Origin: Verrucomicrobiia bacterium
GTDB taxonomy: Bacteria; Verrucomicrobiota; Verrucomicrobiia; Limisphaerales; Fontisphaeraceae
Assembly: GCA_026414565.1 (NCBI GenBank)
Contig: JAOAIT010000015.1
Span: 1-64,000, forward strand
Reading direction: 5' to 3'
DNA: 64,000 nt
A program made the translations under genes and the position numbers. Below the pieces are notes generated by a model. It had not been told where the DNA came from. It saw nothing but the letters and a program-made list of their open reading frames with translations, and made no database searches. Positions 1 through 8,669 of this stretch are shown here, piece by piece. Positions within the stretch are counted from its first letter, which is position 1. Every line of letters begins with the position of its first letter.

Positions 1-431
1 TATTTTTTGGACGATCCGAGGATGCAATCTAAAGTCTTCGTTAACATGATGATCTTTTTGAATTCGCCTGTGGCATTAATTATTTTTTGCAGGTCTTTAA
101 TTTCGTACATTGAAGATAATGTATCTCCGACAAAAAAATTCACTTCCTGATTATTTTTGCTACCCAGCAAGGCATTAACTGCCGTTTGCTCAGGGTATGA
201 TTTGATATTTTCGACTAATCTATTGTAATACTCTTCAACCGCCTCGATCCATAACACTGGCAGGTTATACTGAGCATATAATTTAGCCTCTTGACCAGTA
301 TGTGCACCAATGTGTATTACCCCTTTCGAAAAGCGTAAATAATCGAATGGATCACGCCTCAAGCCGGCAGCTCTCAAAAGGAATCCACCCAAAATGGTAA
401 ATCTCGTGGCAATGTAAACTATTAGATTCAT
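1..431 (-). CDS. FkbM family methyltransferase (partial, 3' end off the left edge)
   Basis: An open frame of 143 codons starts at the ATG at 431-429 and runs off the left edge without a stop. The segment [17 protein letters not shown] followed by a 'VLWIEA' strand is the SAM-binding start of the FkbM methyltransferase family, which O-methylates sugars in cell-surface polysaccharides. The start overlaps the stop of the upstream epimerase as ATGA (428-431), so the two are translationally coupled and this is probably the next gene of the exopolysaccharide operon. The DNA is strikingly AT-rich (21 G/C in bases 1-60) compared with the rest of the window, which suggests recent acquisition. The residues that would set substrate specificity lie outside the window. 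Confidence 0.8.
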   Translation of the reverse strand, partial: MNLIVYIATRFTILGGFLLRAAGLRRDPFDYLRFSKGVIHIGAHTGQEAKLYAQYNLPVLWIEAVEEYYNRLVENIKSYPEQTAVNALLGSKNNQEVNFFVGDTLSSMYEIKDLQKIINATGEFKKIIMLTKTLDCILGSSKK

Positions 432-1492
432 TCTACAGCGTATTTTGCACGATGGTTATAACTGTTTGTAATTTCCACAAAAGTTTTCTTCAACCCCTTA
501 TATATCTTCCAGTGCGGATAATCATTGGTCAGTTTGTTTACGTTTGATATATAACAAATATGATCGCCGATTCTGGGCTGGTCGAGGTATTCGTATTGCA
601 TGGGTTTGCCGGAGATGGATTCGATGAGTTTGAAGGCTTCGAGGATGGAGATGCTGTTCTGGCGGCCGCCGCCGATGTTATAAACCTCCGCGCAGCGGGG
701 GGCGGCAATAAAACACTTGATAAAGCTGACGACGTCGTAACTGTGGATGTTGTCGCGCACCTGCTTTCCCTTGTACCCGAAGATGCGATAGACTTTGCCT
801 TCCAGGTTGCATTTGATCAGGTAACTGAGGAAGCCGTGGAGTTCGACTCCGCTGTGGTTGGGGCCGGTGAGGCAGCCGCCCCGGAGGCAACAGGTGGGCA
901 TGTTGAAGTAACGCCCGTATTCCTGCACCAGGATGTCGGCCGCCACCTTGGAGGCGCCGAAAAGGCTGTGCTTGCTCTGGTCAATGGGGAAATCTTCGGC
1001 GATGCCGTCGGCAAAAGCCGGGTCGTCATAATCCCAGCGGGTTTCCAATTCTTTGAGTTTAATGGTGTTGGGGCGGTCGCCATAAACCTTGTTGGTGCTC
1101 ATGTGCACGAAGGGTGATTCGGCACAAAAGCGGCGCGCCGCTTCGAGGAGATTAAGGGTGCCGACGGCGTTAACGTCAAAGTCGTCAAATGGACGGGAAG
1201 CAGCCAAGTCATGGGAGGGCTGGGCCGCCGTGTGGACGATAGCATCGGGGCGCAGTTCCTGGACCAAGTCGAGCACTCCCTGGCGGTTGCGGATGTCCAG
1301 CTCATGGTGATGGAAATGGCGATGTTTGGCGCACAAGCGCTGCTGGTTCCAGCGGGTGTCGCCGGCCGGGCCGAAGAAGTCGGCGCGCATGTTGTTATCC
1401 ACGCCATGCACCTCCCAGCCGTCGGTGCAGAATTGTTCGACCACTTCGGAACCGATCAGACCGGAGGAGCCAGTAACCAGTAATTTTTTCAT
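428..1492 (-). CDS. NAD-dependent nucleotide-sugar epimerase/dehydratase (CDP-paratose 2-epimerase-like)
   Basis: This 354-residue extended short-chain dehydrogenase carries the Rossmann motif TGSSGLIG at residues 7-14 and the sugar-nucleotide half of the family ('[19 protein letters not shown]', then '[10 protein letters not shown]'). It resembles enzymes annotated as CDP-paratose or CDP-tyvelose 2-epimerases, which make dideoxyhexoses for surface glycans. Where the classical catalytic YxxxK is expected, the sequence reads F178-x-x-x-K182, so the usual tyrosine is missing. The gene lies in the exopolysaccharide operon and overlaps the FkbM start by ATGA. Its last ~45 codons (about 428-560) are AT-rich, whereas the body is GC-rich, so a composition break falls inside the gene. 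The family assignment is firm. The exact substrate is not. Confidence 0.85.
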   Translation of the reverse strand: MKKLLVTGSSGLIGSEVVEQFCTDGWEVHGVDNNMRADFFGPAGDTRWNQQRLCAKHRHFHHHELDIRNRQGVLDLVQELRPDAIVHTAAQPSHDLAASRPFDDFDVNAVGTLNLLEAARRFCAESPFVHMSTNKVYGDRPNTIKLKELETRWDYDDPAFADGIAEDFPIDQSKHSLFGASKVAADILVQEYGRYFNMPTCCLRGGCLTGPNHSGVELHGFLSYLIKCNLEGKVYRIFGYKGKQVRDNIHSYDVVSFIKCFIAAPRCAEVYNIGGGRQNSISILEAFKLIESISGKPMQYEYLDQPRIGDHICYISNVNKLTNDYPHWKIYKGLKKTFVEITNSYNHRAKYAVE

Positions 1493-1652
1493 TTCCCTTT
1501 TCTTTTTTGCCTGAGAGGAGCCGCCTTGGGAAATTGTTTATTTGGCTGCGGCGCATTCCCGCGGGTGAGAGGGATGTTCCTTCCGACGGGAGCCATGCCG
1601 GCGAAGGCGAGTGCCGGCGGTGCAAGCCGCCGCCCGGCCGGAGCGGTGCCGG

Positions 1653-2309
1653 CTAATACCGCCAGAGGTAGAGGGCATACTTAATCAGCTCATTTTGGAA
1701 GGCGATGATGCCTTCCTCCTTCTGCCACCAGTTGGTGCGCTGGTATTCCCGAGGTTCGATGCCGGTGACGATGACTTCAACATCCGTCCCGCGAAGGCTT
1801 CGCTCGAAAATGAACCTGGCGCGCCGGCTGTGGGCGATGTCGGTGGGTATCAACACCCGTCTGGCCTTGTGACGCAGGGCCCAATCGCGCAGGGCCAGGG
1901 TTTCCTCGACGGTGCTGGTCACGTTGGAGCCAATTTCCTGGATGGCGTTTTGCGGAACGTGTTTGGCCAGCAGGACTTTGCGCATTAGATCTTTCTCCTG
2001 GGTGGTCAGCCCCAGCTCGTCGGTGGGGCTGGGTTTGGCATGGCTGATCAGGATTTGGGGGGCCAAGCCGGCATGGTAGAAATCTGCGGCTACGAAGGGA
2101 CGGTATTGCAGGCCGCCGCCGAGCACGAAAATGGCATCCGCCTTGACCGCCGGTTGATTAACGATCCAGAGGTCGGCATAAGCCAGGCAGAGCGGGGCAC
2201 GGAAGACGTAGGCCAAGGCCAGGCAGCCGGCCAAAATTATCAGGGTAATCCCCCCCCATACCCAACATGAGCGGCGGCATTTGGCTTGATTGGACTGGTT
2301 CAGAGCCAT
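1653..2309 (-). CDS. YdcF/ElyC/SanA-like (DUF218) membrane-anchored protein
   Basis: The 218-residue product has one N-terminal transmembrane helix (about residues 15-37). A DUF218 fold follows, seen as 'ADAIFVLGGGLQYRPFVAAD', then a Ser/Thr-Glu segment 'SNVTSTVEETLALRDWA' and 'RVLIPTDIAHSRRARFIF'. Members of this family (ElyC, SanA, YdcF) sit at the cytoplasmic membrane and affect envelope polysaccharide or lipid-carrier metabolism. Their chemistry is poorly defined. In exopolysaccharide loci of PVC bacteria and others such proteins often accompany Wzc-type genes, which fits its position between an unknown anchored protein and the epimerase. It ends in an aromatic-rich tail, 'YALYLWRY'. Upstream and downstream gaps are 213 and 160 bases. 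Confidence 0.75.
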   Translation of the reverse strand: MALNQSNQAKCRRSCWVWGGITLIILAGCLALAYVFRAPLCLAYADLWIVNQPAVKADAIFVLGGGLQYRPFVAADFYHAGLAPQILISHAKPSPTDELGLTTQEKDLMRKVLLAKHVPQNAIQEIGSNVTSTVEETLALRDWALRHKARRVLIPTDIAHSRRARFIFERSLRGTDVEVIVTGIEPREYQRTNWWQKEEGIIAFQNELIKYALYLWRY

Positions 2310-2522
2310 GTCAAGGACGAGAAGGGCATTTTTTTTGAAGACAAGCTGCCGCCTTTGGATTCAGCGTCGTATGCTGAACCAATATTTCATCGGCCACCAC
2401 ACCCATGATTCACCATCTTCAGGCCCGGATTCAAACTGCGGGCATGGCTATGTCGGTTTTTATTTTATGGCGAAATGCGCCGGGGTTCAAGGGCGCGAGA
2501 GCATTCCGCTGCAGGGCGCGCT

Positions 2523-3425
2523 TCATCGCACCTCCACCCGGCTTTCCGATTCTTTTATATTGCCGCCATGTGCGGCATCCAAGGATACGCCTGAACTTGA
2601 GTGGGAAAGGGACGGCAAGGCGGTGCTGGGCGGCACGCTGCCATTGGTGCAGTTGTCCATCAAGGGCATTTGATTCAATTTTTCCATTCTGGCCCGAGCC
2701 AGTTGTTGGAGACAGGCAAAGGGGTTTTGACTGCCAGGCCCATGGAGGCGAGGGGAATTCTCCGGCTCGGGGTGTGAGGCGGTCCGGCGGCGGGCGGCGG
2801 AGGCCTCAGAGGGGGCAGCAGTATCGAGCAGGCGATCGGCCTCGGCCAGGACCTGTCGTACGTTGAGGGGAAAGTGCGACTGGCGCCTGGCTGCGGTCTC
2901 CAATGCGGAGGCGGCCTCCGGTAGGGCCCTGGCCACCGCCCTAAGGATGGTTTCTGCAGATTCGGGCCGCTGCTCGGCTGCCGCAATGGCCACGACGGGG
3001 AAAGCGTCAGGAAGGCTTCGGACACAATGGGTGATTAAAACCTCCATCTGTTCCGGTACGGCGGCGCTGACGGCCCGGACGCTGGCCACCGTTTGGGCTG
3101 GCTGGGCGGCGATGGCCTCCACCAGGAGCCAGGGGGCAAGCTCGGGAAAGTGCCGGCTAAGAGCCACCAGGAGGTATGGCATGACGGCGGGTTGCGTTTG
3201 GGCCAGCTCCTGCACCATTTGATTGGCCAAGGCAACCCGGCGGCCGGGGGAAACCCCCTGAAGCTGTCGGACGGCAGCGGTGGGGATTTCAGGGAGAGGC
3301 ATGCCGACGAGCAAGGCGGCTTCGGCGCGCCCCTCAGTTGGCGGCTGGCGCACGGCGAGGATGCCGAGGCAACACAAGAAAATGAGCGCCATCAAAGCCC
3401 AGTATTTCAAATCGGGCGCATTCAT
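2523..3425 (-). CDS. hypothetical membrane-anchored protein of the exopolysaccharide operon
   Basis: I do not recognise this 300-residue protein. It has a hydrophobic N-terminal segment (about residues 8-26) that would act as a signal anchor. Residues ~50-190 are Ala/Leu/Val-rich amphipathic helices that look like short repeated units ('LLVALSRHFPELAPWLLVEA', 'VAIAAAEQRPESAETILRAV'), suggesting an alpha-solenoid. The last ~110 residues are low in hydrophobics and rich in Ser, Pro and Asn, so probably disordered. It is read in the same direction as, and 127 bases downstream of, the Wzc-like kinase. Helical adaptor roles in polysaccharide export are plausible but unproven. That gap contains an inverted repeat that may allow separate control. 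Confidence 0.6.
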   Translation of the reverse strand: MNAPDLKYWALMALIFLCCLGILAVRQPPTEGRAEAALLVGMPLPEIPTAAVRQLQGVSPGRRVALANQMVQELAQTQPAVMPYLLVALSRHFPELAPWLLVEAIAAQPAQTVASVRAVSAAVPEQMEVLITHCVRSLPDAFPVVAIAAAEQRPESAETILRAVARALPEAASALETAARRQSHFPLNVRQVLAEADRLLDTAAPSEASAARRRTASHPEPENSPRLHGPGSQNPFACLQQLARARMEKLNQMPLMDNCTNGSVPPSTALPSLSHSSSGVSLDAAHGGNIKESESRVEVR

Positions 3426-3462
3426 GGCATCGGAAACATGGTCCGCACTGGCCGTGGGCGTT

Positions 3463-3482
3463 TGTAGGAATAAAATCCTACA
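3463..3482. repeat. 7-bp inverted repeat upstream of the hypothetical EPS gene
   Basis: TGTAGGA (3463-3469) and TCCTACA (3476-3482) form perfect 7-bp arms around an ATAAAA loop. The element lies between the Wzc-like stop (3553) and the start of the downstream gene (3425). No T-run follows it on the minus strand, so it is not a classical terminator for that operon. It could be an operator or an mRNA hairpin. Confidence 0.5.
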
Positions 3483-3552
3483 TATTTTTCGGACAAAGTC
3501 CTTCTAAACACATCAAAGTTTCCCGTCAACCAGTTATACGAATATATTTCGG

Positions 3553-5793
3553 CTATTTTGCAGGGGAGGACGTGGTTTCCTCCTCAGCTTGTTTGACTGA
3601 GGAAGCGGGCCCCTCGGAGGGCGTGTCAGGGGATCGGGCTTTTTTCTGCTCGTAGTAGTCCGAGTGATAGTAGTAGTAGCTATCGTAATAGTACCCACCC
3701 CCGCGCCGGATGGGCACCAGATTGAGCACCACCCCGCTGGGGTTGCCGCCGGCGTTGCGGATGAGTTGGATGGATCGCAAAACCGGCTTGCGGGGAGTTT
3801 TGGTGCTGTTGACCACCAAGATGGCGGTTTCGGCCAGATTGCAAATCAGCAGGGTGTCGCTGACGGCATGGATGGGCGCAGTGTCCAGTACGATGCGGTC
3901 GTAATGCTTCAGGGCCTGCTTGATCACCTCCTTGAAGGCGGGCTGCGCCAGCAGTTCGGCGGGGTTGGGTGCCGGTTTCCCGCCGGGCAGCCAATGCAGG
4001 TTTTTCACTTTCTCCATGCTTTGAATTACCTCGCTAAAATCCTTGTTGCCCACCAGGACATCAGTCAGCCCGGCCAGCTTGCCGCTCTGGCCGGTGATGT
4101 AATTTTCGACGCTGGGTTTGCGCAAATCGGCGTCAATGAGCAGCACCCGGAGGCCCTGTTGGGCGAGGGAAATGGCGAAATTGATGGAGTTGAAGGTTTT
4201 GCCCTCTCCGGGGAAGGCGCTGGTAAAGAGAAAGACTTTCCGGTCCTCCTGCCGCGCCAACATCAAAACGGAGGTGCGCAACGTGCGGAAGGCCTCCGCG
4301 CCGCGAGAATCCGCGCCTTCGATGGCGACAAAGCGGGTGTCACCAAGGCGCACCTCCTTGAGCTTGGGAATGGCGGTGAACACCGGCAGTTGGAGGTAAG
4401 CCTCGGCCTGCTCCACCGACTTGAAGGAGGTATCCAGGGCGTTGCTGCCGAAGGCGAGGGCCAGCCCGGCGGCCAGGCCAATCAGGAGGGCGAAGCTATA
4501 GGTGCGGCGCACATTGGGCAGAAAAGGCGTAGTAGGGGGAATGGCCGGTTGGATAAAGCGAAGTTTTTCCGGCTGCTGCTCCGCGGCCAGGCTGGTCTCT
4601 TTAAGACGATTCAGCACGGAGTCGAACAAGGCGCGGTCTGCCTCCAATTCCCGGCTGAGGAGGCTGTACTGGATGGCGTGCTGGCTCACCTTCAGGGCAT
4701 CGGCTTCGAGCTGTTTCAACTCCTTTTCCAGTCCCTCCTGATTGATTTTGGCATCCTCGATGTCCACCTTGATGGATTCCAGCAGCCGGGCGAGGGCGTT
4801 GGTGGCGGCCAGGTGCAAATCCCGTTTCATGGCCTCGATTTGGACCGCGGCGTCGATGTATTTGGGATGCTTCTCCTTGTAGCGCAGGGAAAGGATTTTG
4901 AAGTCCTGCTCGCTTTTGCTGAGCGCCGAGCGCAGCGCCTGGACTTCGGGCACGGCGGCAATTTGGGGCAGCAGCAGCAAATCGCTGACATTGGAGGCCT
5001 GCGCCAGCAGGCGTTGGTATTGCCGCTGCAACCGGGCGGTATCGCTGCGCGCCTGGGCCACCTTGGCGGCCAGTTCGCGCAGTTGCGGCGCCAGCACGTC
5101 CTGGCTTTGCTGCAACGAGACAATGCCGGCCTCCTCGCGATACTTCTGGAGATTGCGCTCCGACTCCTCGAGTTTCTTTTTCAAGCGCTCGGTTTCATCG
5201 CGGAGATAGGAATACGCGCCCTTGGTGGTGGCGGAGACGGTTTGGATGTCGTACGCCATGTACTGTTCGGCCATGGCGTTGGCGATGTCGGCCGCGAGTT
5301 TGGGATCGGTGTGCACCGCCAGAATGTCAATCAGCCGGGTGCCGCGGCGCAGCTCGGCCCTGGTCAGGGCGCCGAGCCGGGCAACTACTTCATCGCGGGT
5401 CACCGAGCCGTCTTGCGGGACAAAGGCGGGGTTTTGGGCCAGCCGGTTGGTTTCGACGACGCGCTCCAACAAGGCGCGGCTTTTGAACTTCTGCACAATC
5501 GTATTTAATGTCTCCGAGCTGCGGAGGTCCTCGCGGACGATGGGGTCCACTTTGACCGCCTTTTTTTCCTCCTGCTCCACTTGCACGGTGGCGACGGCCT
5601 GATACAAGCGGGGGGAGTTTTTCAATTGATAGGCGGCCACCACCAGCGCAATGACGACGCACAAAATGATCAGCCACAATTTGTCCACGAGGATGCCGGC
5701 GATCGTCCGCAGCTCACTGGGACTTTCCGGGGCGGTGATGTCCGGCGGCGGCAGGTAGTGGAGGGGCTGGGAGGGTTGGCTGGGCGAAACCAT
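3553..5793 (-). CDS. Wzc-type polysaccharide co-polymerase / tyrosine autokinase
   Basis: The 746-residue protein has the full architecture of a Gram-negative polysaccharide co-polymerase with a fused bacterial tyrosine kinase. It has a Wzz-type N-terminus with TM1 (~38-55), a long periplasmic coiled coil (~195-400), a proline-rich exit and TM2 (~433-450). A cytoplasmic kinase follows, with Walker A SAFPGEGKTF (525-534), Walker A' LLIDADLRKP (551-560) and Walker B RIVLDTAP (633-640). The C-terminus carries nine tyrosines in 14 residues (701-714), the cluster that is autophosphorylated to cycle oligomerisation and polymer export. The adjacent SLBB export protein (gap 9 bases) and outer-membrane barrel are its expected partners. 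A Wzx/Wzy pair is not in the window. Confidence 0.93.
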   Translation of the reverse strand: MVSPSQPSQPLHYLPPPDITAPESPSELRTIAGILVDKLWLIILCVVIALVVAAYQLKNSPRLYQAVATVQVEQEEKKAVKVDPIVREDLRSSETLNTIVQKFKSRALLERVVETNRLAQNPAFVPQDGSVTRDEVVARLGALTRAELRRGTRLIDILAVHTDPKLAADIANAMAEQYMAYDIQTVSATTKGAYSYLRDETERLKKKLEESERNLQKYREEAGIVSLQQSQDVLAPQLRELAAKVAQARSDTARLQRQYQRLLAQASNVSDLLLLPQIAAVPEVQALRSALSKSEQDFKILSLRYKEKHPKYIDAAVQIEAMKRDLHLAATNALARLLESIKVDIEDAKINQEGLEKELKQLEADALKVSQHAIQYSLLSRELEADRALFDSVLNRLKETSLAAEQQPEKLRFIQPAIPPTTPFLPNVRRTYSFALLIGLAAGLALAFGSNALDTSFKSVEQAEAYLQLPVFTAIPKLKEVRLGDTRFVAIEGADSRGAEAFRTLRTSVLMLARQEDRKVFLFTSAFPGEGKTFNSINFAISLAQQGLRVLLIDADLRKPSVENYITGQSGKLAGLTDVLVGNKDFSEVIQSMEKVKNLHWLPGGKPAPNPAELLAQPAFKEVIKQALKHYDRIVLDTAPIHAVSDTLLICNLAETAILVVNSTKTPRKPVLRSIQLIRNAGGNPSGVVLNLVPIRRGGGYYYDSYYYYHSDYYEQKKARSPDTPSEGPASSVKQAEEETTSSPAK

Positions 5794-5802
5794 ACAAATC
5801 AG

Positions 5803-6489
5803 CTAAAAGATTTTCTCGCCGACGGTGATGATGTCGTCGGGTTTGATTTCAAACGGTTTGGAGCTGCGATCCCGCAACATTTTGTCGGCGTCGAGCTTGA
5901 TGACGTTGGGCTTGCCGTCCTCAAGCCGCGTCACGGTGATTTTGCTGGGGTTGCCAAGGCGGGTGTAGCCGCCGGCGATGGCAATGGCCTGCAACAAATT
6001 GACGGTCTCACCCTCGCGCAGTTCATAGGTGCCCGGCTTGTTGACCTGCCCGAGGACGATGTAGTGATTGACCTGGTTGGTGATGGCACTTTCGGGCAGG
6101 CGGTTGGTTTCCACGATGTCCACCACCACATGGGGATTGACCAGAAAGTCTTTGGCGTACAAATCGCGGACCACCTGGTTGACATCGAGCAGGGTCATGC
6201 CCGCCACTTTGATGGGGCCGATCAACTGGAGGTTGATCATGCCGTCTGGATTGACCATGACCTGGGCGGACAAATCCTCCTCGCGGTACACTTTGACTGA
6301 GAGGATGTCGCCGATGCCCAGCCGGTACAGGTCATTGGTTCCCTGGGCGGCCTTGCCGCCGGGCGGCGCGTTGGTGCGGCTGCCGGTGGTGCCCTGCCCA
6401 AAAACCCAGAACATGGCCAAGCCCAATAAAATCAGGGCTGCCAACCCGTGCGGCCGCCAGGCACCTTTTGCGCTGAGTGAATTCGTCAT
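5803..6489 (-). CDS. SLBB-domain polysaccharide export protein (Wza-like)
   Basis: A 228-residue periplasmic/outer-membrane export protein. A hydrophobic N-terminal segment (~15-32) is followed by a Poly_export domain ('DLYRLGIGDILSVKVYREED') and an SLBB domain ('VLGQVNKPGTYELREGET', 'LLQAIAIAGGYTRLGNPSKI'). Wza homologues form the periplasmic tunnel for the polysaccharide and contact the Wzc-type kinase encoded 9 bases downstream. I chose the ATG at 6489 because a longer frame to 6738 would overlap the end of the upstream barrel gene and adds residues without a signal. There is no lipobox cysteine after the hydrophobic stretch, so unlike E. coli Wza it is probably not a lipoprotein. It is also shorter than Wza. 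Confidence 0.88.
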   Translation of the reverse strand: MTNSLSAKGAWRPHGLAALILLGLAMFWVFGQGTTGSRTNAPPGGKAAQGTNDLYRLGIGDILSVKVYREEDLSAQVMVNPDGMINLQLIGPIKVAGMTLLDVNQVVRDLYAKDFLVNPHVVVDIVETNRLPESAITNQVNHYIVLGQVNKPGTYELREGETVNLLQAIAIAGGYTRLGNPSKITVTRLEDGKPNVIKLDADKMLRDRSSKPFEIKPDDIITVGEKIF

Positions 6490-6502
6490 GCGATTTTTCC
6501 GC

Positions 6503-7720
6503 CTAATACCGCCAGGTGAGGTTAAAGCCCGCGCGGTTGTTGCTGAAAGCATAGCTCGAAGCGTTGTCCGAAAGACTTTCGCGACGCTCATAATGCACGC
6601 CAAAAGACCAGTTGCGGGCGAGAGCCAGGCTGAAGCCAATCCGTCCAAAAATATAATCATCATCGCGATTGGTGCTCGTGCCTGGCGCGCTTCTGCCCGA
6701 GCTAACGTTACTATAGCCAATGCTGGCGCTGGCTCCAATGCGGTTGAAAAGCTGCTGACTCACCCCGAGACTGACGGAGGTACTGACATAATTTTCGCCC
6801 CCCACGATTGGCGAGGGGGTTTGGGAGCGGCTGGCGCTGAGGCTCAAGCCGGTGCGGTCAGTGGGCCGCCATGAGCCGGTGGCGTTGAACACCACCCCCA
6901 TGGAGTTGGCGGTATTGCCTGAGTACTGGCGGAACTCCGGCCCCACGGCCAGGGTGGCACTGATTTTTTCGGTGACGCTGTAATCCACACTGGCCATGAC
7001 CCGCTCATAGACGGAGTCGGTGCCGGAATGCTGCGCATTTTGCTGTCCCACCGAGACCCCCAGACTGAAGCCGGTTTTTTCCGAGTACCGATACCGTGCC
7101 CAATGATCCGTGCCCCAGTCCATGTAGCCAATCAGTCCTCCTGAGGGAATGCCGGCGGTGCCGTAATAATTTCCGTAGTCCTGAAAAGAAAAGCGCACAT
7201 TGTGCGCGGAGCTGATTTTCTCACTCCAGGGGTAACTCGCCCCGGCGGTGAGGGACAAACTGCGGTTTTGCGCCATGCTGCCCACCACGACGTCGGCGCT
7301 CAGGGTGTCGCTGTAAGTGGCCCCGAAGTTGAGCGACAACTTGGACATGGGCCAGGCCAGACCAAGGGAGGCGCCATGATTCAGGCGCGTATAATCACTG
7401 TTGCGGGTGTAAAATTGGGCGCTGGGGGAGTAGGTCAACGTCAGCCGTTTGGCAGTCCCCGCCACCGCAGTGATGCTGGGTGAAAGGGACCAGACGAAAT
7501 CACTGCTTCCCCCCGAGCGGAGGTAGGTGATGTTATCGTTGTACTCCCCCCCGGCCGAGACGCTGGGATACAAATCGAATTTCCAGAGGCGGATGCCGCC
7601 CTCGGGGCGCGATGGGTCAAGCAACTCCAACGGTAAATATTCGGCCCGCTGAGCCAACGCCGCTCCACCGCCAGCCAGCAAAGCCAAACCGGCCATGATC
7701 CCCCGCCAATGCAACGTCAT
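6503..7720 (-). CDS. outer-membrane beta-barrel protein of the exopolysaccharide operon
   Basis: The product (405 residues from the ATG at 7720) has a signal peptide (residues ~8-23, cleavage after an Ala-Leu-Ala). It then shows alternating polar/aromatic strands such as 'FDLYPSVSAGGEYNDNIT' and 'TLTYSPSAQFYTRNSDYTRL', ending in the aromatic C-terminus 'NLTWRY' expected of a BAM-folded barrel. Putative exopolysaccharide barrels of this size lie next to SLBB and Wzc genes in many Verrucomicrobia and Proteobacteria. They are thought to form or assist the outer-membrane exit. It is the first gene of the leftward operon, 13 bases before the SLBB gene. A frame extending to 7945 lacks a signal-peptide-like start, so it was not used. 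Confidence 0.82.
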   Translation of the reverse strand: MTLHWRGIMAGLALLAGGGAALAQRAEYLPLELLDPSRPEGGIRLWKFDLYPSVSAGGEYNDNITYLRSGGSSDFVWSLSPSITAVAGTAKRLTLTYSPSAQFYTRNSDYTRLNHGASLGLAWPMSKLSLNFGATYSDTLSADVVVGSMAQNRSLSLTAGASYPWSEKISSAHNVRFSFQDYGNYYGTAGIPSGGLIGYMDWGTDHWARYRYSEKTGFSLGVSVGQQNAQHSGTDSVYERVMASVDYSVTEKISATLAVGPEFRQYSGNTANSMGVVFNATGSWRPTDRTGLSLSASRSQTPSPIVGGENYVSTSVSLGVSQQLFNRIGASASIGYSNVSSGRSAPGTSTNRDDDYIFGRIGFSLALARNWSFGVHYERRESLSDNASSYAFSNNRAGFNLTWRY

Positions 7721-8025
7721 AGCGTGATATTTCTGGTTCCCTGCGCTGCCATGGGCCGTTTCCCCGGCAAGCCTGCCACACACGCCGGCTGAGGAAGGCC
7801 CATTGGCAAAATGCTGCTTAATTAAAGCAAAATAGGCCCCGGCCCGCAATCTTATTATGCGGTTAATTCGGCCGTCGTTCTCACAACTGAAAGAGCAAAT
7901 GCGATGCCAGCCGGGCCATAGCAAGTTTTCGGTCCCGCCAAACAACCGCCAACCCGCGCAGGGTGACGGGGTCCGATCCAGCGCCGGCTTGACACCGGCG
8001 AGCGATTCCTTTTCCCTCTCGCCGT
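7721..8025. promoter_or_regulatory. divergent intergenic region between the EPS operon and the yqaA-like gene
   Basis: This 305-base gap separates two divergent genes and must hold the promoter of the exopolysaccharide operon. It contains an inverted repeat TGCTT-AATTA-AAGCA (7815-7829) in an AT-rich patch, which is a candidate operator. A GC-rich hairpin, CGCCGG (7982-7987) and CCGGCG (7995-8000), precedes the yqaA-like start. I see no convincing -35/-10 pair and no coding frame with a recognisable product. Confidence 0.4.
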
Positions 8026-8664
8026 GTGAGCGAATCTCAACACGCTGCGAAACCTCAAGCAGTGGCCGCCCGCCGGCCGCATATCATTCGGCGCCTCTAT
8101 GACTGGACCATCGGTTGGGCGGAGCGTCCGCAGGGGCAGCTTGCATTGTTCCTGCTGGCCTTTGCGGAGTCGTCGTTTTTCCCGATTCCGCCGGATGTGC
8201 TGCTGATCGCCCTTTGCGTGGGGGCAGCCAGAAAGTCCTTTCGATTTGCGCTGATCTGCACGGTGGGATCGGTGCTGGGGGGGCTGGCGGGCTATGGGAT
8301 TGGCCTGTGGGGTTACGACTTGATCGGGCAGCCGATCGTGAGGGCCTATCATGGGGAAGCCGTGATGGCGAAGATCAAGACGTGGTATGATGAATATGGC
8401 TTTTGGGGCAATCTCGCTGCGGCCATTACGCCCATTCCCTACAAGGTGTTTACCATTGCCTCCGGGGTGTTCAAATTCGATGTGATGCAATTCCTGCTGG
8501 CGTCGGTCATTGGGCGGGGGTTGCGCTTCTTTGCGGTGGGGGGACTGCTTTATTGGTTTGGGCCGCGGATGAAGGAATTCATTGAGAAATACTTTGACCG
8601 GCTGGCCATCGTGTTCATGGTGCTGCTGATCGGCGGATTTGTCCTGTTAAAATACCTAAAATAA
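8026..8664 (+). CDS. YqaA/DedA-family (SNARE-associated, VTT) membrane protein
   Basis: This 212-residue integral membrane protein starts at a GTG (8026). It has the VTT/DedA core: 'LLAFAESSFFPIPPDVLLIA' early, a glycine-rich re-entrant region 'GSVLGGLAGYGIGLWGYD', then 'NLAAAITPIPYKVFTIASGV' and a last TM helix near the C-terminus. Family members act in lipid-carrier or phospholipid translocation across the inner membrane. The YqaA branch is not characterised in detail. It is a single gene with divergent and convergent neighbours. The Pro-Ile-Pro-Pro and Pro-Ile-Pro motifs in the two half-helices are the diagnostic residues seen. Confidence 0.85.
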   Translation: MSESQHAAKPQAVAARRPHIIRRLYDWTIGWAERPQGQLALFLLAFAESSFFPIPPDVLLIALCVGAARKSFRFALICTVGSVLGGLAGYGIGLWGYDLIGQPIVRAYHGEAVMAKIKTWYDEYGFWGNLAAAITPIPYKVFTIASGVFKFDVMQFLLASVIGRGLRFFAVGGLLYWFGPRMKEFIEKYFDRLAIVFMVLLIGGFVLLKYLK

Positions 8665-8669
8665 CCCGC

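Noticed and set aside
3664-5508. A 614-residue plus-strand frame opposite the Wzc-like gene
   Set aside because: Its Gly/Gln/Ala-rich translation mirrors the coiled-coil kinase gene on the minus strand, which has clear Walker motifs.
7721-7945. Longer N-terminus of the outer-membrane barrel
   Set aside because: A proper signal peptide starts at the ATG at 7720. The extension has no such feature.
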